Shown here piece after piece: positions 8,134-16,166 of a stretch of DNA of 64,000 nt (positions are counted from its first letter, which is position 1; every line of letters starts with the position of its first letter). The stretch comes from Aeromicrobium sp. IC_218. GTDB taxonomy: Bacteria > Actinomycetota > Actinomycetes > Propionibacteriales > Nocardioidaceae. Under the pieces are notes generated by a model, which was not told the origin of the DNA, made no database searches, and saw only the letters and a program-made list of their open reading frames with translations. The stretch covers positions 1 to 64,000 of the forward strand of contig NZ_SJXM01000010.1 in the NCBI RefSeq assembly GCF_004336805.1, given 5' to 3'. The translations under genes were made by a program, and so were the position numbers.

Positions 8134-8988
8134 ATGAGCGACGACCTGCGCGACGGCGACCTCCGGCTCGTCCCGACCTCCGGCAACGACGACGTCACGG
8201 GCTTCGCGATCGAGGTCGAGGGCCAGCGCGTCGGCACGGTGGCGGTGCTGCGGGAGGGCCCGGGCGTCGGGTCGCTGCGGTGGAACGCGTCCGACCCGTC
8301 GCTCGCCGCCCGCGGCCTGCGCCTCGCCGTGGCCCACGCGCTCGACGGCCTCGGCCTGGACCGTGTGCAGGCCGACGTGGCTGACGGCGACGCGACCGCC
8401 CTGCGCGCCGCCACCCTGGCCGGGCTGCGCCGCGAGGGCGTGAGCCGCCGCCCCGAGGGCACCGCCGACCGCATCGTCCTCGGCCGGGTCAGCGGCGACC
8501 CGTCCCCCACCACCCGCGACGGCTTCATCGCGATGCTCAACGCCGGCCTGCCGACCAAGCGGGTCATCGCCCAGGGGCTGCTGCGCGACGAGGCGGGCCG
8601 CGTCCTGCTGTGCGAGCTGACCTACAAGCGTGAGTGGGACCTGCCCGGCGGCGTCGTCGAGCCGCTCGAGCCGCCGGCCCAGGGCCTGGTGCGCGAGCTG
8701 CAGGAGGAGCTGGGCATCACCGTCGAGGTGCAGGGGCTGGTGACGGTCAACTGGCTCCCGGCCTGGCGCGGCTGGGACGACGCCTGCGTGTTCGTCTTCG
8801 ACCTCGGCGTGGCCGACGCGGCGCTCGTCGAGACGTTCCGGCTGCAGCCCTCGGAGATCAAGGCCGTCCACTGGGCCGACGAGGCCGAGGTCGCCGAGCG
8901 GGGCACGTCGGCCACGCACGAGCTGCTCAGCGCCTGGCGCTCGGGTGACCTGCCGGCGTACCGCGAGGCCCCCAAGGCGGCCGAGTAG
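8134..8988 (+). CDS. Nudix hydrolase with GNAT-like N-terminal domain
   Basis: A 284-residue protein in two parts. Residues about 8-118 resemble a degenerate GNAT acetyltransferase (variable acyl-CoA region, then RGLRLAVAHALDGLGLDRVQADVADGDATALRAA). Residues about 140-270 are a Nudix domain with a complete Nudix box at 173-195 (GVVEPLE, then RELQEELGI), so pyrophosphohydrolase chemistry on a nucleotide or similar diphosphate is expected. The convergent lipoprotein gene starts its stop codon at the next base. The function of the N-terminal half is unknown; it may recognise substrate rather than acetylate. Confidence 0.85.
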   Translation: MSDDLRDGDLRLVPTSGNDDVTGFAIEVEGQRVGTVAVLREGPGVGSLRWNASDPSLAARGLRLAVAHALDGLGLDRVQADVADGDATALRAATLAGLRREGVSRRPEGTADRIVLGRVSGDPSPTTRDGFIAMLNAGLPTKRVIAQGLLRDEAGRVLLCELTYKREWDLPGGVVEPLEPPAQGLVRELQEELGITVEVQGLVTVNWLPAWRGWDDACVFVFDLGVADAALVETFRLQPSEIKAVHWADEAEVAERGTSATHELLSAWRSGDLPAYREAPKAAE

Positions 8989-9948
8989 CTAGCGGACGTC
9001 CGCGCCGGTCACGCCACCGAGCTGGCCGAGCGCGACGACGGGCGACCCGTCACCGGGCACGAGCAGCAGCACCTGGTGGGCGTAGCGCAGCGTGCCGCTG
9101 CTGGAGATGCCGCCGCCGTCCAGGAACGCCTGCTGCGGCGACCCACCCGGCCAGGTGACCTGGCGGCCCGCGGCGACGCGGTACGTGTCGCGGCGGCTGA
9201 GCGTGGCCAGCACGAGCGAGCCGCCGTCGCGGGTGCGCAGCGCGACGTCGACGTTCTCGGCCCGCCACTCCTGGCGGAACCGGACGCCCGCGAGCCGGCC
9301 GTTCGACTCGGCCGTCGTCCACATCTGCTCCACGAAGGCGTCCGGCACGATGAGCTGGGCCTCCGGGGCCTCGCGTCCGGCGAGCGCGGCGGCGTAGGTG
9401 TCGGCGGCCTCCTGCGGGGACAGGCCCAGGCGCGACGGCTTCTCGCGCCCGGCCACCACGACGGTGCCCTGCTCACCCTCGACCAGCTCGGGCAGATCGG
9501 CGTCGCCGACGGTCTCGGGGGCGGCGACGAGCTTCCACGGCTCGGCCGCCCGCTCGCGCCGCCACACCTGCACCCGCACGCGGTCGCGGCCGGGGTCGTC
9601 GACCGGCATGACGAACCACAGCGGGTAGGCGTTGCGCATCGGGGCGTGGACGTCGAGGATCCGCAGGTCCTCGCTGCGCTGCTCGCCCTTCTGCTGCAGC
9701 TGCTGGGCGACCTCGAACGTCCCGGTGTCGATGTCGAGCATGGAGCCCGCCTCGACCGCGGCCAGCGGCTTGGCGTCCAGCGCCTCGGCCGCGACCGAGA
9801 GCACCTCCTCGTACTGGGCGAGCGCGCGCCGGGCGTCGGCCGGCGTGGCGGCGACCTTCTCGGCGGCCTGGTCGCCCTTGGGTCGCGGCACCGTGCAGGC
9901 CGACAGCAGCAGGGTGGCGGCGAGCAGGACGAGCAGCGGACGTCTCAT
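8989..9948 (-). CDS. Secreted lipoprotein of unknown function
   Basis: A 319-residue lipoprotein with signal peptide MRRPLLVLLAATLLLSAC and lipobox cysteine C18. The mature part has no recognised enzyme motif; it looks like a mixed alpha/beta receptor or scaffold similar to the uncharacterised lipoproteins encoded beside two-helix membrane proteins in other actinomycetes. The start at 9948 overlaps the upstream gene's stop by 4 nt (ATGA), so the pair is co-translated and probably acts together at the outer face of the membrane. Confidence 0.75.
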   Translation of the reverse strand: MRRPLLVLLAATLLLSACTVPRPKGDQAAEKVAATPADARRALAQYEEVLSVAAEALDAKPLAAVEAGSMLDIDTGTFEVAQQLQQKGEQRSEDLRILDVHAPMRNAYPLWFVMPVDDPGRDRVRVQVWRRERAAEPWKLVAAPETVGDADLPELVEGEQGTVVVAGREKPSRLGLSPQEAADTYAAALAGREAPEAQLIVPDAFVEQMWTTAESNGRLAGVRFRQEWRAENVDVALRTRDGGSLVLATLSRRDTYRVAAGRQVTWPGGSPQQAFLDGGGISSSGTLRYAHQVLLLVPGDGSPVVALGQLGGVTGADVR

Positions 9949-10778
9949 CGCGGCTCCCCCTCGGGCGTGGGCGCGTCCTCGACCACGACCTCCTCGACGA
10001 CCTCGTAGCCGGCCGCGGCCGCCTCCTCGGCGGTGATCTCGTGCTCGGTGCCGTCGTCGTCGACCAGCACGTAGACGACCTGCTCCTCCACCGCGTCGTC
10101 GGCGGCCGGGACCGGCGCGGCGACGGCGGGCTCGTCCTCGTCGTCCTCGTCGTCGAGCCACACGAGGGCGGGCTCGGGGCGCAGCGGGACGCCGCGCCAC
10201 ACCAGCACGCCGAGCAGCGCCAGCCCCAGGCCGAGCAGCAGGGCGCCGAGGCTCCAGGCGAAGCCGTGCGGGACGCCGTAGGCCAGGCTGACCCGCAGCC
10301 CGGTGAGGTCGGCCTCGCCCACGGGCAGGATCGCCACCTCGACCGTCTCGTCGGGCAGCGTCGTCGACAGGTGCGCGGCGCCCAGGCCGGCCTCGGCGGC
10401 GAGCCACCAGTCCAGCGACACCGGGGACGCGTCGAGGTTGGCCCCGCCGTCGACCTCCTCGTAGGACGGGTCCCACGGACGTCCGACGCCGTCGACCACG
10501 ATCCGGCGCGTCTGCCCGACGTAGTCCTCCACGTCGACGGCGTTGCCGAGCCCGACGAAGACCGGCTTCTCGGCCGGCAGCTCGGCCAGCACGTCCAGCT
10601 CGAGGCCCTGCCAGTCCAGCACCGCCGGACGGGTGACGACGAGCGAGTCGGTGCGTACCTCGTGCGGCCCGGTGACGTAGCGGCCGTCGGGGCCGAGGAG
10701 CGCCGTCACGGCACCTCCGAGGGCGGCCAGCAGCACGCCCACGACGAGCGTCGCCAGTCCCAGCCTCGTGCGCATCAC
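9945..10778 (-). CDS. Two-helix membrane protein with acidic cytoplasmic tail
   Basis: A 277-residue protein: helix 1 at about 7-29, an extracytoplasmic domain (30-172) and helix 2 at about 174-194. A strongly acidic C-terminal tail (DDEDDEDEPAV and further Glu/Asp runs) follows. A second ATG one codon downstream (10775) could also serve. It is coupled to the lipoprotein gene that follows. No known family is recognised. Confidence 0.75.
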   Translation of the reverse strand: MMRTRLGLATLVVGVLLAALGGAVTALLGPDGRYVTGPHEVRTDSLVVTRPAVLDWQGLELDVLAELPAEKPVFVGLGNAVDVEDYVGQTRRIVVDGVGRPWDPSYEEVDGGANLDASPVSLDWWLAAEAGLGAAHLSTTLPDETVEVAILPVGEADLTGLRVSLAYGVPHGFAWSLGALLLGLGLALLGVLVWRGVPLRPEPALVWLDDEDDEDEPAVAAPVPAADDAVEEQVVYVLVDDDGTEHEITAEEAAAAGYEVVEEVVVEDAPTPEGEPR

Positions 10779-10838
10779 ACCCCCGTTCGCCGACGCGGTG
10801 ACCCTACCGGGGGTCCGGCCGCCGACCGGGGATTCGCG

Positions 10839-11759
10839 TCAGTACAGCGCGGTGGCGAGCTTGCGGCGCGCGGCCGCGACCCTCGGGTCGGACGCGCCGA
10901 CCACCGTGAACAGGTCGACCAGGCGCAGGCGCACCGGCTCGCGCTCGTCGGCCGGCAGCCGGCGCACCAGCGTGATCAGCCGGTCGAAGGCGTCGTCGAC
11001 GTGCCCGCCGGAGACGTCCAGGTCGGCGACGAGCATCTGCGCGTCGACGTCGTCGGGGTTCTCGGCCGCTGCGGCACGAGCCGCCTGCAGGTCGGCCCCG
11101 GCGCAACGCGACAGCAGCCGCGCGCCGGCCAGGCGCTCGACGACCTCGGTGTCGGCCGGGTACTGCGCGGCGAGCTTCTCGTACTCGGTGACGGCCCCGG
11201 CGAAGTCGCCCTCGGCGAACCGGGCGTCGGCGTCGGCGAAGCGGGGGTCGGCCGGCTCGTCCTCGGCGGGTGCGTCCGCGGGGGCGGCGCCCTGCGGGCT
11301 CGCGAGCCCGGTGACGCCGTTCTGCGCGGCGACCCGGACGAGCTCCTCGAACAGGCGGCGGACCTCGTCCTCGGCGGCCGCGCCCTGGAACAGCGGCACC
11401 GGCTGGCCGCCGACCAGGCCGAGCACGAACGGCACGCCCTGCGCGCCGACCGCCTGGGCGATGGCCGGGCTCGTGTCGACGTCCACCTGGGCGAGCAGCA
11501 GCTGGCCGCCGAAGGAGTTGGCGACGCGGGCCAGGAGGTCGTTGAAGTCACCGCTCTGCGGCGAGCGGGGCGACCACAGGCTCAGGACGACGACGTGGCG
11601 CAGCGACGCCTCGAGCGCCACCTGCTGGAAGTCCTGCTCGGTGACGTCGACGACGAAGCTCGCGCCGTCGGGCGCGGGCGCACCACCGGCCGCGGCGGGC
11701 GCGGGGGCGGACTGCTTGAGGGCCGACAGGTCGATGGCTCCGGGTCGCGAAAAGCTCAT
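10839..11759 (-). CDS. CnoX-like thioredoxin-TPR co-chaperone
   Basis: A 306-residue protein: a disordered N-terminus, a thioredoxin fold (about 38-145) and a C-terminal TPR-like helical half (about 190-306). This is the YbbN/CnoX architecture, holdases that protect proteins from oxidative aggregation and cooperate with GroEL/DnaK in other bacteria. The active-site loop reads LWSPRSPQS, so both CxxC cysteines are replaced and no disulfide chemistry is expected. ATG at 11759 is preferred over the ATG at 11768 because it sits 7 nt after a TAGGAT -10 hexamer. Confidence 0.85.
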   Translation of the reverse strand: MSFSRPGAIDLSALKQSAPAPAAAGGAPAPDGASFVVDVTEQDFQQVALEASLRHVVVLSLWSPRSPQSGDFNDLLARVANSFGGQLLLAQVDVDTSPAIAQAVGAQGVPFVLGLVGGQPVPLFQGAAAEDEVRRLFEELVRVAAQNGVTGLASPQGAAPADAPAEDEPADPRFADADARFAEGDFAGAVTEYEKLAAQYPADTEVVERLAGARLLSRCAGADLQAARAAAAENPDDVDAQMLVADLDVSGGHVDDAFDRLITLVRRLPADEREPVRLRLVDLFTVVGASDPRVAAARRKLATALY

Positions 11760-11766
11760 GGTCCCC

Positions 11767-11772
11767 ATCCTA
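11767..11772 (-). promoter_or_regulatory. -10 box, leaderless start of the CnoX-like gene
   Basis: TAGGAT followed by 7 nt and the ATG at 11759. Confidence 0.45.
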
Positions 11773-11788
11773 GGGAGCCGCCCCGCCT

Positions 11789-11851
11789 CGCTGGGAGTGA
11801 CGTTCTGTACGCGACACGCCGCGCCGGGCGAGCAGAACGTCACTCCCAGCG
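11789..11851. repeat. 18-bp perfect inverted repeat, 27-nt spacer
   Basis: cgctgggagtgacgttct at 11789-11806 is repeated in perfect inverse at 11834-11851. It lies between the meaB stop and the CnoX-like promoter. It could act as the meaB terminator, but the long spacer and unusual core (GAGTGACGTTCT) make it look like a REP-type element. Confidence 0.75.
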
Positions 11852-11864
11852 CGGAGGGGTGGGG

Positions 11865-12821
11865 TCAGAGGCCGGTGAGCAGGTCGTCGGCGGCGGCGTA
11901 GGGGTCGCGGCGTCCGGCCACGACGTCGTCGGCGAGCCTGCGCAGGGCGTCGTCCTCCCCCACCGCGCCGAGCCGGCGCTGCACCTCGACGAGGGCGATC
12001 GCCTCCACCTCGCGCCGAGCCCGCTCGGTGCGCCGGCGCACCAGCTCGCCGGACTCCTGCATCGAGACGTGGTGGGCGCGGACGGCCTCGACGACCTCGT
12101 CGACACCCTCGCCCTCGGACGCCACGGTCATGAGCACGGGCGGCTTCCAGGACTCGTCGCGACGCTGGCCCAGCGACAGCATGGAGCGCAGCTCCCGGCG
12201 GGTGGTGGCCGCGCCGTCGCGGTCGGCCTTGTTGACGACGAAGACGTCGCCGATCTCCAGGATGCCGGCCTTGGCCGCCTGGATGCCGTCGCCCATGCCC
12301 GGGGCCATGAGCACGACGGACGTGTCGGCGGACGAGACGATGTCGATCTCGGACTGGCCGACGCCGACGGTCTCGACCAGCACGACGTCGCAGCCCGCGG
12401 CGTCCAGCACCCGCACAGCCTGCGGCGTGGCCCACGACAGGCCGCCCAGGTGGCCGCGCGTGGCCATCGACCGGATGTAGACGCCGTCGTCGGTGGCGTG
12501 GTCGCCCATGCGCACGCGGTCGCCGAGCAGCGCTCCCCCGGTGAACGGCGACGACGGGTCGATGGCGAGCACGCCCACGCGCGCCCCCGTGCGCCGGAAG
12601 GCAGTCACGAGGGCGGACGTGGTGGTGGACTTGCCGACGCCGGGCGCACCGGTGATGCCCACGACGTGGGCGCCGCCCGCGTGCGGCGCGAGCGCGGCGC
12701 TCACCTCGCGCAGCTGCGGCGAGGCGTCCTCGACCAGGGAGACGAGCCGGGCGACCGCCCGCTTCTGGCCGGCGCGCGCCTGCTCGACGAGCTCGGCGAC
12801 CGGCTGGTTGCGGCGCGGCAC
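11865..12821 (-). CDS. meaB: MeaB-type GTPase, chaperone of acyl-CoA mutases
   Basis: A 318-residue G3E-family GTPase (MeaB/ArgK). Walker A is GITGAPGVGKST, the switch region includes VETVGVGQSEIDI, and the base-recognition motif is NKAD. MeaB proteins protect and load adenosylcobalamin-dependent methylmalonyl- and ethylmalonyl-CoA mutases. GTG at 12821 (PRRNQPVAELVEQARAG) gives the family's usual N-terminus; longer starts would overlap the thiolase gene. It begins 7 nt after the thiolase stop, so the two form an operon. The only acyl-CoA mutase in the window is the one at 26.3-28.3 kb, its probable client. Confidence 0.9.
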   Translation of the reverse strand: MPRRNQPVAELVEQARAGQKRAVARLVSLVEDASPQLREVSAALAPHAGGAHVVGITGAPGVGKSTTTSALVTAFRRTGARVGVLAIDPSSPFTGGALLGDRVRMGDHATDDGVYIRSMATRGHLGGLSWATPQAVRVLDAAGCDVVLVETVGVGQSEIDIVSSADTSVVLMAPGMGDGIQAAKAGILEIGDVFVVNKADRDGAATTRRELRSMLSLGQRRDESWKPPVLMTVASEGEGVDEVVEAVRAHHVSMQESGELVRRRTERARREVEAIALVEVQRRLGAVGEDDALRRLADDVVAGRRDPYAAADDLLTGL

Positions 12822-12828
12822 CCCTGGA

Positions 12829-14019
12829 TCAGGCCTTGGGCACGCGGACGACGAGGGCGTCGCCCTGGCCGCCGCCACCGCACAGGGCCGCGACGCCGGT
12901 GCCGCCACCGCGGCGCTTGAGCTCCAGCGCCAGGTGCAACGTGATGCGGGCGCCGCTCATGCCGATGGGGTGGCCGACCGCGATGGCGCCGCCGTTGACG
13001 TTGACGATCTCGGGGTCGATGCCCAGGTCGTCGGTGGACGCGAGCCCGACGGCGGCGAAGGCCTCGTTGACCTCGACCAGGTCGACGTCGGAGGCGCTGA
13101 TGCCCTCCTTCTGCAGGGCCAGCTTGATCGCGTTGGCCGGCTGCAGCTGCAGGCTGGAGTCCGGGCCCGCGACGACGCCGTGGGCGCCGATCTCGGCGAG
13201 CCACTCCAGGCCGAGCTCCTCGGCCTTGGCCTTGCTCATGACGACCACGGCGCAGGCGCCGTCGGAGATCTGGCTGGCCGAGCCGGCGGTGATCGTGCCG
13301 TCCTTCGCGAACGCCGGACGCAGGCGGGCGAGGGTCTCGACCGAGGTGTCGCCGCGGACGCCCTCGTCGGACGTGACGACGACCGGGTCGCCCTTGCGCT
13401 GCGGGATGGTCACCGGGACGATCTCGTCGTCGAAGACGCCGTTCTTCTGCGCGGCGGCGGCGAGCTGGTGCGAGCGGGCCGCGAACGCGTCCTGCTGCTC
13501 GCGGGTGTACTGCTGCTGCTCGGCGTTGATGTCCTCGGTCAGGCCGCCCATGGCCTGGTCGGTGATCGCGTCCCACAGGCCGTCGTAGGCCATGTGGTCG
13601 GTGAGGGTGCCGTTGCCGTAGCCCAGGCCCTCGCGCGAGTTCAGCAGCATGTGCGGCGCCTGGGTCATCGACTCCTGGCCGCCGGCCACGACGACCTCGT
13701 ACTCGCCGGCCTTGATGAGCTGCGAGGCGAGCGCGATGGCGTCCACGCCCGACAGGCACACCTTGTTGATGGTGAGGGCCGGGACGTCCTTGGGGATGCC
13801 GCCCTTGATCGCGGCCTGGCGGGCCGGGATCTGGCCGGCGCCGGCCTGCAGCACCTGGCCCATGATCACGTAGTCGACCTGGTCGCCGCGGACGCCGGCC
13901 TTCTCCAGCGCACCGGCGATGGCGACGCCACCCAGGTCGCTGCCCGAGAGGGTCTTGAGGCTGCCCCGCAGCTTGCCGATCGGGGTGCGTGCTCCGGCGA
14001 CGATGACGGTCTCGGTCAT
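12829..14019 (-). CDS. Acetyl-CoA C-acetyltransferase (thiolase)
   Basis: A 396-residue thiolase II. The nucleophile is C88 ([11 protein letters not shown]), and the GHPIG histidine and C-terminal [10 protein letters not shown] cysteine segments are intact. It would condense two acetyl-CoA to acetoacetyl-CoA or run the reverse reaction. ATG at 14019 follows a GGGAGC ribosome-binding site. Together with the 3-hydroxyacyl-CoA dehydrogenase, ccr, epimerase and mutase in this window it supplies the entry step of the ethylmalonyl-CoA route; it may equally serve beta-oxidation or polyhydroxybutyrate synthesis. Confidence 0.93.
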   Translation of the reverse strand: MTETVIVAGARTPIGKLRGSLKTLSGSDLGGVAIAGALEKAGVRGDQVDYVIMGQVLQAGAGQIPARQAAIKGGIPKDVPALTINKVCLSGVDAIALASQLIKAGEYEVVVAGGQESMTQAPHMLLNSREGLGYGNGTLTDHMAYDGLWDAITDQAMGGLTEDINAEQQQYTREQQDAFAARSHQLAAAAQKNGVFDDEIVPVTIPQRKGDPVVVTSDEGVRGDTSVETLARLRPAFAKDGTITAGSASQISDGACAVVVMSKAKAEELGLEWLAEIGAHGVVAGPDSSLQLQPANAIKLALQKEGISASDVDLVEVNEAFAAVGLASTDDLGIDPEIVNVNGGAIAVGHPIGMSGARITLHLALELKRRGGGTGVAALCGGGGQGDALVVRVPKA

Positions 14020-14158
14020 GAAAAGCTCCCTGGTCTCGTGGGCGGGTGGGCCGCTTCGATCCAGCGTACCCGCGCTCCGATCCTCCCCTCCCGGACCGCC
14101 GACGAGCCTGTCGCCTAGGTCACACGACGCCCTCGCGCGCGCGTGCTTCACTGCCTGC

Positions 14159-14593
14159 ATGCTGCCCAGCGACCTGCTCACGACCATCGACCACGTCGGC
14201 ATCGCCGTCGCCGACCTCGACGAGGCGCTCGCCTTCTACGAGCGCGTCTTCGGCATCACCTCCGTGCACGAGGAGGTGAACGAGGAGCAGGGCGTCCGCG
14301 AGGCCATGCTGGCCGTCGGCTCGGGCGAGACCCGCATCCAGCTGCTCGCCCCGCTGGACGACTCCTCGACCATCGCCAAGTTCATCGACCGCAACGGCCC
14401 GGGCATGCAGCAGCTGGCCTACCGCGTCACCGACATCGACGCGGTCTCGGCGACGCTGCGCGAGCGCGGCGTCCGGCTGCTCTACGACGAGCCCCGCCGC
14501 GGCACGTCCGACAGCCGGGTCAACTTCGTCCACCCCAAGGACGCCGGCGGCGTGCTCGTCGAGCTCGTCGAGCCGGCCGCGTCCGCGCACTGA
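14159..14593 (+). CDS. mce: Methylmalonyl-CoA/ethylmalonyl-CoA epimerase
   Basis: A 144-residue vicinal-oxygen-chelate protein with the epimerase pattern: [23 protein letters not shown] at the start, MQQLAYRV in the middle and VLVELVE at the end. These provide the metal-binding H12, mid-chain and C-terminal glutamate positions. It interconverts the 2R and 2S forms of methylmalonyl-CoA and, in pathway-bearing organisms, ethylmalonyl-CoA. It is divergent from the thiolase gene and lies 111 nt before ccr on the same strand. Confidence 0.92.
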   Translation: MLPSDLLTTIDHVGIAVADLDEALAFYERVFGITSVHEEVNEEQGVREAMLAVGSGETRIQLLAPLDDSSTIAKFIDRNGPGMQQLAYRVTDIDAVSATLRERGVRLLYDEPRRGTSDSRVNFVHPKDAGGVLVELVEPAASAH

Positions 14594-14655
14594 CGCGACC
14601 CGCCGCCGCTCGCGGGCGCGTGTGACGCACTCCACGCGCGACCGTGGCGGACCTG

Positions 14656-14671
14656 GTTAATGATCAGTAAC
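14656..14671. promoter_or_regulatory. GTTA-N8-TAAC dyad in the ccr promoter
   Basis: gttaatgatcagtaac, with a perfect TGATCA core and GTTA/TAAC arms. Its right arm forms the first four bases of a TAACAT hexamer (14668-14673) placed as a -10 box for ccr. The same dyad arrangement recurs at the ethylmalonyl-CoA mutase promoter. Confidence 0.6.
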
Positions 14672-14704
14672 ATCGCCGCACCACACCGACCGGAGGACGC
14701 CCGC

Positions 14705-16042
14705 ATGAAGCACATCCTTGACGCCATCCTGGCCGGGGACACCCCCGCCGAGGAGTTCGGCACCCTCGAGATCCCCGCGACCTACAAGGGCGTCACCGTC
14801 CACAAGGACGAGGTCGACATGTTCGAGGGGCTGGCCAGCCGCGACAAGGACCCGCGCAAGAGCCTGCACCTGGACGACGTCCCCGTGCCCGAGCTCGCGC
14901 CGGGCGAGGCGCTCGTGGCCGTCATGGCCAGCGCGATCAACTACAACACCGTCTGGACGTCGATCTTCGAGCCGGTCTCGACGTTCGGCTTCCTGGAGCG
15001 CTACGGCAAGCTCAACGAGTACGCCGCTCGCCACGACCAGCCGTACCACGTGGTCGGCTCCGACCTGGCCGGCGTCGTGCTGCGCACGGGCCCGGGCGTG
15101 AACGCCTGGAAGCCCGGCGCCGAGGTCGTCGCGCACTGCCTGTCGGTCGAGCTCGAGAGCCCCGACGGCCACGACGACACGATGATGGACCCGCAGCAGC
15201 GCATCTGGGGCTTCGAGACGAACTTCGGCGGCCTGGCCGAGCTCGCGATCGTCAAGGCCAACCAGCTCATGCCCAAGCCCGACCACCTCACGTGGGAGGA
15301 GGCGGCCAGCCCGGGGCTGGTGAACTCCACCGCCTACCGCCAGCTGGTGTCCAAGAACGGCGCCAACATGAAGCAGGGCGACGTCGTGCTGATCTGGGGC
15401 GCCTCCGGCGGCCTGGGCTCGTACGCCACGCAGATGGCGCTCAACGGCGGCGCGATCCCGGTGTGCGTCGTCTCCAGCCCCGAGAAGGCCGAGATCGTCC
15501 GCTCGCTCGGCGCGGAGCACATCATCGACCGCTCGGCCGAGGGCTACAAGTTCTGGAAGGACGAGCACGAGCAGGACCCGTCGGAGTGGAAGCGCTTCGG
15601 CAAGAAGATCCGCGAGCTCACCGGTGGCGAGGACCCCGACATCGTCTTCGAGCACCCGGGCCGCGAGACCTTCGGCGCCAGCGTCTACGTCACGCGCAAG
15701 GGCGGCACGATCATCACCTGCGCGTCGACGTCGGGCTACATGCACCAGTACGACAACCGCTACCTGTGGATGAACCTCAAGCAGATCAAGAGCTCGCACT
15801 TCGCGAACTACCGCGAGGCCTACGAGGCCAACCGCCTGATCGACAAGGGCCTCATCCACCCGACGGTCTCCAAGGTCTACCCGCTGGCCGAGACCGGGCA
15901 GGCGGCGCTGGACGTCCACAAGAACCTGCACCAGGGCAAGGTCGGCGTGCTGTGCCTGGCCCCCGAGGAGGGACTGGGCGTGCGCGACCACGACAAGCGC
16001 GCCAAGCACCTGGACGAGATCAACCGCTTCCGCGGCATCTGA
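14705..16042 (+). CDS. ccr: Crotonyl-CoA carboxylase/reductase
   Basis: A 445-residue member of the medium-chain dehydrogenase superfamily that reductively carboxylates crotonyl-CoA with NADPH and CO2 to ethylmalonyl-CoA. The length and sequence are typical. WGFETNFGGLAE contains the Phe-Glu pair and SSHFANYREA the histidine that bind CO2 in characterised enzymes, so carboxylation rather than simple reduction is expected. The NADPH-binding WGASGGLGSYATQMA motif is intact. ATG at 14705 follows a GGAGG ribosome-binding site. It is followed by a strong terminator, so it is transcribed alone or with mce. Confidence 0.95.
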   Translation: MKHILDAILAGDTPAEEFGTLEIPATYKGVTVHKDEVDMFEGLASRDKDPRKSLHLDDVPVPELAPGEALVAVMASAINYNTVWTSIFEPVSTFGFLERYGKLNEYAARHDQPYHVVGSDLAGVVLRTGPGVNAWKPGAEVVAHCLSVELESPDGHDDTMMDPQQRIWGFETNFGGLAELAIVKANQLMPKPDHLTWEEAASPGLVNSTAYRQLVSKNGANMKQGDVVLIWGASGGLGSYATQMALNGGAIPVCVVSSPEKAEIVRSLGAEHIIDRSAEGYKFWKDEHEQDPSEWKRFGKKIRELTGGEDPDIVFEHPGRETFGASVYVTRKGGTIITCASTSGYMHQYDNRYLWMNLKQIKSSHFANYREAYEANRLIDKGLIHPTVSKVYPLAETGQAALDVHKNLHQGKVGVLCLAPEEGLGVRDHDKRAKHLDEINRFRGI

Positions 16043-16047
16043 TCCCT

Positions 16048-16091
16048 GGCCGACGCCGGCCGTGCCTCTCGGGGCACGGCCGGCGTCGGCC
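16048..16091. terminator. ccr terminator hairpin
   Basis: A perfect 19-bp stem (ggccgacgccggccgtgcc and complement) with a 6-nt loop, starting 6 nt after the ccr stop. Confidence 0.85.
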
Positions 16092-16166
16092 GTTTCGCTC
16101 CCCCGTCCCCGGGGCTCGGTTCGCTACGCTGGGCCCAGCCCCCGAATCTCGATGGTTAGGTGCCCC

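Noticed and set aside
11789..11851. Terminal inverted repeats of an insertion sequence.
   Set aside because: Only 27 nt separate the arms and there is no transposase or target duplication.
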